From the NCBI GenBank assembly GCA_041665285.1, contig JBAYJC010000001.1:124001-188000 (forward strand): 64,000 nucleotides of DNA, in the 5' to 3' direction. How positions within the stretch are numbered: position 1 is the stretch's first letter; each line of letters begins with the position of its first letter. Source of the stretch: JBAYJC01 sp041665285 (GTDB lineage Bacteria; Patescibacteriota; Patescibacteriia; 2-12-FULL-60-25). Position numbers and translations under genes: made by a program. Below are positions 40,768 to 48,003 of the stretch, one piece after another. The notes under the pieces are model-generated. The model was not told where the DNA came from and did not search any database. It saw only the letters and a program-made list of their open reading frames with translations.

Positions 40768-42843
40768 ATGCTTCAATGGACTGATCCTGTGGGTTTTGTG
40801 CCTGGTGCTACGCCTGCGATTCGCAAGGCGTGGAATGTCTTAGGAATCCAAACGGTGGGGGATCTGCTCCTGACCTTACCACGGCGCTATGACGACTATT
40901 CGAGGATTGTGGCGATTCGCGATGCGCAGGTGGGTGAGGTCGTGACAGTTCGTGGCAAAATTGTCGCTTGTGGCAAACTCCCTTCCTTTCGCAAGCGTTT
41001 TCAAATGATCCGTGCCAAGATCGCGGATGAGACTGGTTCGCTTGGCGCCACGTTTTTTAACCAGCCCTGGTTACTCGAGCAATTCATCGTGGACACAGAG
41101 GTTGTGTTTTCCGGGAAAATCGTGGTGCATCCACGGTATGGGAAGAGCATGCAAAATCCCTTATGGGAGCTTGCGGAGCAACATGCGGTTGCCGTAGGAA
41201 AGCTTGCGCCGGTCTATCCTCTGTCAGGTTCGCTCGCGCAAAAAACCTATCGTCGCCTCGTACTTGTTGCATTGCCGGATACGAAGATTCCAGGAGACCC
41301 GCTCCCTGAGGATGTGCGTATGCGCTACGAGCTTCCGACATTTGCGGATGCCATTCACGAGGCGCATGAACCAAAGGACACGGAATCTGCCGAAAAGGCA
41401 CGTGAGCGGTTTGCCTTTGACGAGTTGCTCACGTATCAACTGGCTTTTGCCATGGCACGTCAGGAATCCAATCAAGCGGGCGCACCGATCGTGCCGTTTG
41501 ATGAGCGATTCGCAAAACGATTCGTGGAACATTTGACGTTTCCGCTTACAGGCGATCAAAAGCGTTCCGTGTGGGCCGCGCTTCAGGACATGGGCAAAGA
41601 CAAGCCTATGCGCCGTCTACTTCAAGGCGATGTGGGATCCGGCAAAACGGTGGTTGCGGCTATGCTTGCGGCACATACGCAACGTGCAGGCTCATCCGTT
41701 GCGTTCCTCGTACCAACGGATATTCTCGCAAGGCAACACGCGGTGACGCTTCGCCGCATGTTTGCGCCGCATTTGATCCCACTTCTCCTTATCACGCGAA
41801 CGGAAAAAGTATGGTCATACGATAAAGAGGAGCGACAGGTGACAAACGCCGAAATCGAAGAGCTCGTTGCAAAAGGTCACATCGTGATTGTCGGTACACA
41901 TGCGCTTTTGCATGCCAAACGACTGCCAGCGGACTTAGGCCTGGCGATTGTGGATGAACAACATCGCTTTGGCGTGGAGCAACGGGAAGCGCTTGTCGTA
42001 TCCGCACGATCTGACGGCCGCGTGCCGCATTTCCTCTCCATGACTGCCACGCCTATTCCACGCTCCCTCGCTCTCACGCTCTTCGGTGATTTGGATGTGT
42101 CTGTGATTCGCGAAAAGCCCGCGGGACGACAGCCTGTTGCGACAAGTGTGTTGATTGGCGAACAGCGCGAAGAGGCGTATCAAGCGATCCGTGAGGCTGT
42201 TGGTCGCAAAGAACGCGCATTTGTGGTTTGTGCGTTGATCGATCCCTCGGACGAGCTCGGCATCAAGTCTGCGACGGAAGAGCATCGCCGCTTGTCCGAC
42301 GGTCCGCTCAAGGGCCTGCGCGTTGGCCTTCTCCACGGCCGGATGAAACCAGCAGAGAAAGAACAAACCATGACAGACTTTGCCGAAGGTCGTTTAGATG
42401 TACTCGTTTCGACAGCTGTCATTGAAGTGGGCGTGGACGTGCCACAAGCCACCGTGATGGCGATTGAGGGCGCAGAACGGTTTGGTATGGCACAGCTTCA
42501 TCAATTTCGCGGTCGTGTAGGCCGCTCAAGTCTTCCAAGTCGCTGTTTTCTCCTCACGGACGCAACAGAAGATAGCCTCGCTCGTCTAGAGATCGTGGCG
42601 CAGGTCACAGATGGCTTTATTCTGGCTGAGGAGGATTTAAAGCGCCGCGGAGGTGGCTCGATTATCGGTACAGAGCAAAGTGGCCACGAAGCCTTTCAAG
42701 CCGCGAGATCAACGGATTTGCGGCTTATGGCCTATGCGAGGGATGAAGCGAAGACTGTCCTTGAGCAGGACCCTACCCTCGAAAAACACGCGGCTTGGCA
42801 CGCGCGCATCAAAAAATTGCGGACGACGTCGCATTTGGAGTAG
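40768..42843 (+). CDS. recG: ATP-dependent DNA helicase RecG
   Basis: 691 aa, normal length. RecG reverses stalled forks and branch-migrates recombination intermediates. Layout: N-terminal wedge/OB domain (KAWNVLGIQTVGDLLLTLP at the start), Walker A LLQGDVGSGKTVVAAMLAA, DEXH box as IVDEQHRFGVEQREAL, FLSMTATPIPRSLALTLFG (motif III), and VSTAVIEVGVDVPQAT. Motif VI is QFRGRVGRSSLPSRCFLL, and the C-terminal TRG-type hairpin follows (GTEQSGHEAF). ATG 40768 is six bases from a -10 box. A REP-like repeat follows the stop, and radA converges from the other strand. Confidence 0.96.
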   Translation: MLQWTDPVGFVPGATPAIRKAWNVLGIQTVGDLLLTLPRRYDDYSRIVAIRDAQVGEVVTVRGKIVACGKLPSFRKRFQMIRAKIADETGSLGATFFNQPWLLEQFIVDTEVVFSGKIVVHPRYGKSMQNPLWELAEQHAVAVGKLAPVYPLSGSLAQKTYRRLVLVALPDTKIPGDPLPEDVRMRYELPTFADAIHEAHEPKDTESAEKARERFAFDELLTYQLAFAMARQESNQAGAPIVPFDERFAKRFVEHLTFPLTGDQKRSVWAALQDMGKDKPMRRLLQGDVGSGKTVVAAMLAAHTQRAGSSVAFLVPTDILARQHAVTLRRMFAPHLIPLLLITRTEKVWSYDKEERQVTNAEIEELVAKGHIVIVGTHALLHAKRLPADLGLAIVDEQHRFGVEQREALVVSARSDGRVPHFLSMTATPIPRSLALTLFGDLDVSVIREKPAGRQPVATSVLIGEQREEAYQAIREAVGRKERAFVVCALIDPSDELGIKSATEEHRRLSDGPLKGLRVGLLHGRMKPAEKEQTMTDFAEGRLDVLVSTAVIEVGVDVPQATVMAIEGAERFGMAQLHQFRGRVGRSSLPSRCFLLTDATEDSLARLEIVAQVTDGFILAEEDLKRRGGGSIIGTEQSGHEAFQAARSTDLRLMAYARDEAKTVLEQDPTLEKHAAWHARIKKLRTTSHLE

Positions 42844-42854
42844 AGCGGCGCGAA

Positions 42855-42945
42855 GGCTCCCACCACCCCTAGCCCCTCCTCCGGGAGGAGGGGGATCGCT
42901 CATATTCTCCCCCTCACGGAGGGGGAGTTAGAGGGGGTGGGAGCC
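42855..42945. repeat. REP-like palindromic repeat between recG and radA
   Basis: Ends GGCTCCCACC (42855-42864) and GGTGGGAGCC (42936-42945) are exact inverted copies. Inside are CCTCCTCCGGGAGGAGG and CTCCCCCTCACGGAGGGGGAG hairpins. The right end encodes the last codons and stop of radA. About 38 bp match the repeat at 54095-54181 with one or two differences. Confidence 0.85.
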
Positions 42946-44295
42946 CGTAGCCACGAGCGCATCCCTGACCGTCCTACACTTCAAGAGCTCCATATTCGCA
43001 GGAGCCACGACTTTTGCATCTGGAATAATGGCCGTCGCAAATCCAAGTCGCGCGGCTTCTTTTAATCGAAGATCCAGTCGCGGCACCGGACGGATTTCAC
43101 CAGCAAGACCAATCTCACCAACCGCCATCATGTCTGCAGGCAGGGGACGGTCGTTTTTTGCGGATACAAGTGCAAGTGCAAGTGCAAGGTCAATCGAAGG
43201 GTCCTTTGCCTCTACGCCGCCTACCACATTAATAAACGCATCCTGATCACCAAAACTCACACCAGCACGACGGCTCAAAACCGCGAGTAGAAGACTGATG
43301 CGATTCAAATCCGCGCCCGTCGCCCGTCTTGTCGGCAATCCAAACCCTGTTTGCGTCACAAGCGCTTGCACTTCGACGAGCAGGGGACGCGCTCCCTCGG
43401 TCAAACACGTCACGAGGCTTCCTGGCACGTTACGCGGACGATCACCAATAAACGCGGCACTTGGATCTAAAACCTCCTCCAGACCACGCTCTGTCATTTG
43501 CATGATCGCAGATTCTTCCGTTGATCCAAACCGATGCTTGACCACGCGCAGGATGCGATAGAGCTGTGTCCGATCGCCCTCCATCATGAAAACCGTGTCC
43601 ACGAGATGTTCAAGAAGCCGTGGCCCTGCAAGATCGCCGTCTTTCGTCACCTGACCCACAAGAATCACAGGCACGCCGCTTTGCTTGGCCGCCTCTGTGA
43701 TAATCGCCGCGCTTGCGCGTACCTGTGTCATATTTCCCGGCTCACCCGGAACCGTTGGCGTGCGGAGCGTCTGAACGGAGTCAATGATCGCGAGTGCAGG
43801 CTTTGTCTCGCGGATCGTGGCAGAGATAATGTCTGCCTGCGTCATGTCGAGAAAAGAGAACGCGTCAGGAATGCGCGGAGAAAGTCGATCCAACCGCAAA
43901 CGAATCTGCGTCGGCGACTCTTCACCCGTCACATACAGCACAGACTTTCCTGCATTTGCCATGGCTAAGCCGAGTTGTGCAAGCAAGGTAGACTTGCCCA
44001 CGCCTGGTTCACCGCCCACAAGTGTCACAGACCCACTCACCAAACCTCCGGACAACACGCGATCAAAGCAGGGGATAAGTGTGGACAGCCGTTTACCCGC
44101 TGTTGCGTCTTCAAGTTTTGCGAAAGACTGCGTTTTTCCAGGTTTCACATCGCTCCGCTTCACCTCCTGCGCGGTCACAGCTCCATCATCCTCTCCCAGC
44201 GTTCCCCATCCGCCACATTCCGAACAGCGCCCAGACCATTTTGAGGTCTGAGCGCCGCATTTTGTGCAGGAGTAAAGATTATTTCGATGAGACAT
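42928..44295 (-). CDS. radA: DNA repair protein RadA
   Basis: 455 aa from ATG 44295; an in-frame start at 44331 adds a non-homologous tail. RadA is a RecA-like branch-migration ATPase. Layout: zinc finger YSCTKCGAQTSKWSGRCSEC (CXXC...CXXC), Walker A GGEPGVGKSTLLAQL, the RadA-specific KNRFG-type motif reading KHRFGSTEE, and a C-terminal Lon-like domain (PLPADMMAVGEIGLAGEIR). The last residues, GSHPL plus stop, are encoded within the REP-like repeat, so the native C-terminus has been replaced or trimmed. It follows the pilin cluster on the same strand, 10 bp after it. Confidence 0.95.
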   Translation of the reverse strand: MSHRNNLYSCTKCGAQTSKWSGRCSECGGWGTLGEDDGAVTAQEVKRSDVKPGKTQSFAKLEDATAGKRLSTLIPCFDRVLSGGLVSGSVTLVGGEPGVGKSTLLAQLGLAMANAGKSVLYVTGEESPTQIRLRLDRLSPRIPDAFSFLDMTQADIISATIRETKPALAIIDSVQTLRTPTVPGEPGNMTQVRASAAIITEAAKQSGVPVILVGQVTKDGDLAGPRLLEHLVDTVFMMEGDRTQLYRILRVVKHRFGSTEESAIMQMTERGLEEVLDPSAAFIGDRPRNVPGSLVTCLTEGARPLLVEVQALVTQTGFGLPTRRATGADLNRISLLLAVLSRRAGVSFGDQDAFINVVGGVEAKDPSIDLALALALVSAKNDRPLPADMMAVGEIGLAGEIRPVPRLDLRLKEAARLGFATAIIPDAKVVAPANMELLKCRTVRDALVATGSHPL

Positions 44296-44305
44296 ACGCA
44301 CCACC

Positions 44306-46024
44306 TTATAGATCTGCCCAGCATCGCTCAATAATGGCCTCTAGCGTTTGAGGAGGAATAGCGCCTGGCTGCCGAGAGACTCCGCCATCAGTCAAATGCT
44401 TTCGTATTGACCAGGCGCGACGCATCGCGGCCGCAGGGCTTCCTCTACATGGTATTAGCTCCATCGCGCCTTGGCGTATTGTTGTGTAGCTACCACGGTT
44501 CACGCTGTATTGTCCAAGAATACATTCAATGGTTTCATTTTCATTTCCTCCTGGACATCGTTGTCGCAACCCGCCAATCGTACAACGGCCAGGATTCACC
44601 ATGATAGTCGACATCATAAGTTTGCCAAACGGCGATTGAAAACTACCTGATGCGGCAATACGAGATTGGTACCATGTCCAAGTTTTTTTGAGCTGAGCTA
44701 CCATGAAAGGCTTGTATCTCCCGGCTTCGACAAGGGCTCGACGAAGTCCTACATGACAAGCGAGACCTTTTTGCTGGATCTGCGTCGTGCAAAACCACTG
44801 TGAATCAATTTGTCCGTTTCGATACCACTCGTTCATCCCTGCATTTTGAAACATCCGCACAAAGGCCTCGTGGTCAGCGCGATCAAAGAGTCGAAGAAGG
44901 TCAGGGATATCCCAAGAGTTGTAATCTTCGATACCATACGTCATGCCACCTAAACCATCAATCTTCGCGAAATTTTTTGATTTGCATCCATCCGTAAGCG
45001 CACGCATGTATAAACCAAAGTTTCCACCACATGGCATTCCATCCCCGTGAGTTCCAGCAATTTTGCGACAAGCTTCGTCGAGAACGAGACGCGCCCCACA
45101 TCCAAAACCTGGTTGACAGTCTGCGCACAAAGGTGGTCTCAGATTTTGATACCAGCCAGCAAATCCACCCCGACAACTTGGATTATCCGTACTAGCCGTC
45201 GGTCTGTCCGTATTCTCCGTAGTCGACATTAGTTCTGCGGCACGATCCCCGGTTGAAATATCTTCGGAGGCCACAGTGTTCACGCACAGCCCTCCGAGCT
45301 TCAACGTCTCCGGATTCACCGTGTACAGGATCACGTAGGCGCCAAAGGCCACGAACATGCCCATTAGCGCGTCTTTGATAATGGTTTTCCCTGCTTGAAT
45401 GTCTCCGGTTGCGCCTCCGAGGATATAGCGAAAACCTCCGTACACGATCATGATCGTGGCGATCACGGTACAAATGGTGAGCATGTAGCGATACAAAGCT
45501 ACGATATACTCTGAAAGCCAGGGATAACAGGTTCTCCCTTCAGAGGCTTGCATGCCGGAGAACGTCAGGCCCGGAATGGGGACGTTGAGCTTTGGAATGA
45601 CAGGCGGGCGCTGAACAGCGCCGCCGCTTGTTGGTAGTTCTCCTGGCGTTGCTTCTGCTGGAGCGGTTGTTTGTGGTTGGAGAGCGGTCAAAAGAGCTGG
45701 ACCTACGGATACGGGCGCGCTTGCACAAGCTCCGCCTCTGCCAGAAGTAGTGCCTGCGGCCATGATTTGGCATTGTGCGGAGGAAAGCGGTTCACCGGAA
45801 CAAGTAAAGCCGTCAAAACGAGAGCGCGTACTCTGGTCTGATTGGAGCTGTGTCAGTGCCGTGGAACGTGCATAACCTGAGCATTGCGTGATATCTGAAA
45901 ATTTGACGCACATCCGCGTTTCACCTTTCACACATTGGCAACAGGTTTCGGTTGCCTGTGCGCTGTGCGCTACGCCAAACAGCGTAAGAACGCTGACCAT
46001 CAACAAAAGGAAACGCGATCGCAT
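44306..46024 (-). CDS. VirB2/TrbC-like pilin-domain membrane protein with Cys-rich ectodomains
   Basis: 572 aa. Signal peptide at residues 1-23. A Cys-rich segment follows (ETCCQCVKGETRMCVKFSD). Then comes a two-helix hairpin typical of VirB2/TrbC pilins: TM1 about 173-205 (VALYRYMLTICTVIATIMIV, GGFRYILGG), a short polar loop (ATGDIQAGKTIIKDA), and TM2 about 218-236. The large C-terminal part has many Cys (CADCQPGFGCGARL, PCGGNFG) and would lie outside. CPR genomes often carry such T4SS-pilin-like proteins in envelope clusters. The Cys content suggests disulfides, which fits the DsbA-fold neighbour. A full T4SS is not present here. Confidence 0.65.
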   Translation of the reverse strand: MRSRFLLLMVSVLTLFGVAHSAQATETCCQCVKGETRMCVKFSDITQCSGYARSTALTQLQSDQSTRSRFDGFTCSGEPLSSAQCQIMAAGTTSGRGGACASAPVSVGPALLTALQPQTTAPAEATPGELPTSGGAVQRPPVIPKLNVPIPGLTFSGMQASEGRTCYPWLSEYIVALYRYMLTICTVIATIMIVYGGFRYILGGATGDIQAGKTIIKDALMGMFVAFGAYVILYTVNPETLKLGGLCVNTVASEDISTGDRAAELMSTTENTDRPTASTDNPSCRGGFAGWYQNLRPPLCADCQPGFGCGARLVLDEACRKIAGTHGDGMPCGGNFGLYMRALTDGCKSKNFAKIDGLGGMTYGIEDYNSWDIPDLLRLFDRADHEAFVRMFQNAGMNEWYRNGQIDSQWFCTTQIQQKGLACHVGLRRALVEAGRYKPFMVAQLKKTWTWYQSRIAASGSFQSPFGKLMMSTIMVNPGRCTIGGLRQRCPGGNENETIECILGQYSVNRGSYTTIRQGAMELIPCRGSPAAAMRRAWSIRKHLTDGGVSRQPGAIPPQTLEAIIERCWADL

Positions 46025-46029
46025 AATGA

Positions 46030-46713
46030 TTATTTTTGTTCACGAGCCGCCAGCCAAACCGCGCGGCTTATTTGATCAGCCGTCATGTATCCTACAAAGG
46101 CCTTGCCATTAATGAAGAGGGTGGGAGACGCAATGATGTCGTACGCACGTGCTGTGGCGACGTCTTCGCCGATGGCGCGCGAATGTTGTTTGCTATCCAT
46201 GCATTGTGTAAACAGAACGGTATTCAATTCTTTTTGGTAGGCAAGGGTTCGTAGACCAGCAACGTCAAATGAAGGCTGAGTGAGAAGCGCATCATGCATG
46301 TCCCAAAATTTTCCTTGTTCACCAGCACAGCGTGCGGCCATGGCCGCGATGAGCGGCTCCGGACGTTCGCTTGGCGGGATAAAATCACGCCAGACTAAAC
46401 GGACAGGCACGCCCTGCGCAACCAGCACTTTTTGCAGTTCTGGCTCCAGAGCTCTGCCATACGGCGTGAGGTAGTCTCCAAATTGGACGATGGTTACTGC
46501 CTTATCCGTTGCGTTTCCTCGAGAAGGATCTGTGGAACGCACGGGCGGAAGACGTGGTTCTGCGGGAGCTGGCTCTTCAAAATAATTTTCCGGACGGTTG
46601 CCAGCTACAAAGTGCATGGAATTTGTATAGACAAATTTCCATGTCAGCACGCCTGCAAGGACAACAAACAACAGGAGGAGAAGCGCGAGGTAGAGTCGAC
46701 GATGTTCGTGCAT
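46030..46713 (-). CDS. DsbA-fold thioredoxin-like protein without the CXXC active site
   Basis: 227 aa from ATG 46713 (a TTG two codons earlier overlaps the upstream stop). One N-terminal membrane anchor (LALLLLLFVVLAGVLTW), then a DSBA-like domain from about residue 65. VTIVQFGDYLTPYGRALEP aligns with the usual FXDFXCPYCRXFEP, but both active-site Cys are replaced (TPYG at 83-86). The helical insertion (KFWDMHDALLTQPSF) and the cis-Pro loop ASPTLFINGKAFVG are preserved. It therefore keeps the fold and substrate groove but cannot do dithiol exchange at the normal site; a chaperone or binding role is inferred. It lies next to the Cys-rich pilin-like protein. Confidence 0.85.
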   Translation of the reverse strand: MHEHRRLYLALLLLLFVVLAGVLTWKFVYTNSMHFVAGNRPENYFEEPAPAEPRLPPVRSTDPSRGNATDKAVTIVQFGDYLTPYGRALEPELQKVLVAQGVPVRLVWRDFIPPSERPEPLIAAMAARCAGEQGKFWDMHDALLTQPSFDVAGLRTLAYQKELNTVLFTQCMDSKQHSRAIGEDVATARAYDIIASPTLFINGKAFVGYMTADQISRAVWLAAREQK

Positions 46714-46715
46714 AC

Positions 46716-47960
46716 TCAAGGAGCAAGGGTAAAGCGATTCAAGCGGCCTGACCCTCTATCTGTGTAAAAAAGGTATTTGCCATCACCAGATACAGACATC
46801 TGCTGAAGAGAAGGGGAGCCGTCTGGTTGTCCCAAATCAACTTTTTGTCCAGACTGAAGGTCGATCTTTACAAGTGAATCCGGCAGGTTTGAGAACAGTT
46901 CACGTTGAAGAGCGGCTCCGCTCGAAAGTCCGTTTGGCACAGCGCAGTAGATGACGCTCTCGCTGTACCATACGCATTTATCCGCCCAGGTTTGTAGATT
47001 GATACGGCGTCGATTGGCATTAATGTTACTTCCAGAGGCTCCGCTCACCCAGAGCTCCGGCAAATAGCCGTTATCTGTTGTGTACACGCTGTACAGGAGA
47101 TTTTTTCCTGTTGGTGACCAAGACGGAACAAACCCCTGGCCTTCGACAATCAACCCAGGAAAGTTTTCTTGATTTTGCCCTACGAGCAAGATTTGTTGTC
47201 GATCAACGCCCATGGCGCTTCCTGTACGCGCAAATGCCACGACTTGATTATTTGGAGACCAACTCACATCCACTTTATCCTGATTATTCCCAAGCTCTTG
47301 CACAGGCCGTGCTTCTGTTCCATCTGGATTTGCCACAACGAGAAAACGATTTGTCTCATTATTTCCTATGCTTTTTGCGGCAATCTGCTCATCCTGCGGA
47401 GCAAAACTAAAGTCCTCCCAATACTTCGGCAATGTATATTGCTTGTCTTTTTTAAAGTCATACATGGTTTTTGCACCATCCGGGTATTCAATCACTGCCT
47501 TATCTGATTGATTGGCCCAGGTCACATTATCCACGTTGTAAAAAATCTCATTGGAAAGCGCTACGGAAGTTCCATCGGGCATGATTTTGTAGAAGCGTCC
47601 ATCTTGTGGATTATACATGCGCACACCATCTTTCTGAGCTGTGAGCGAGACGGCCTGCGCAAACCCCTCGGTCAGCACAACGGTGCGTGGAGCAGAAGGA
47701 GCGACGCCTGCTCCCGGTGTCACACCTACCTCGCTAGGCACTTCTCCAGCCGTTGGCAAACCGCCCGCTCCTGGAGTGACGCCAGCCTGAGGAGCGCCAA
47801 GCCCTGCAGAGGGTAATACTCCCGTTGGCGTTTCTTCTGGGGGTGTTGGCGTAGGGAGAGCCGCTGGCTTAAAAAAGACAAAATAAATGACAAACCCCAT
47901 ACCAATGGCAATCGCGACAAAGCCAAGGATGATGAGTATTTTTTTGAGGCGTTCATTCAT
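46716..47960 (-). CDS. membrane-anchored beta-propeller-like (TolB-type) protein
   Basis: 414 aa from ATG 47960; the longer start at 48014 overlaps the upstream gene. One N-terminal anchor helix (KILIILGFVAIAIGMGFVIYF) is followed by a Pro/Gly/Thr-rich linker (about residues 40-90, repeats of GVTPGAG type). The rest is a beta-propeller-like domain with TolB/WD40-like strands: DVSWSPNNQVVAFARTG, VPSWSPTGKNLLYSVYT and MSVSGDGKYLFYTDRG. It is probably an extracytoplasmic scaffold. It overlaps the DsbA-fold gene start and belongs to the pilin cluster. Confidence 0.7.
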   Translation of the reverse strand: MNERLKKILIILGFVAIAIGMGFVIYFVFFKPAALPTPTPPEETPTGVLPSAGLGAPQAGVTPGAGGLPTAGEVPSEVGVTPGAGVAPSAPRTVVLTEGFAQAVSLTAQKDGVRMYNPQDGRFYKIMPDGTSVALSNEIFYNVDNVTWANQSDKAVIEYPDGAKTMYDFKKDKQYTLPKYWEDFSFAPQDEQIAAKSIGNNETNRFLVVANPDGTEARPVQELGNNQDKVDVSWSPNNQVVAFARTGSAMGVDRQQILLVGQNQENFPGLIVEGQGFVPSWSPTGKNLLYSVYTTDNGYLPELWVSGASGSNINANRRRINLQTWADKCVWYSESVIYCAVPNGLSSGAALQRELFSNLPDSLVKIDLQSGQKVDLGQPDGSPSLQQMSVSGDGKYLFYTDRGSGRLNRFTLAP

Positions 47961-48003
47961 AGAGAGCAAGAGTAAAGGTTCAAGTGAGAAATCAAGAAAT
48001 AAA

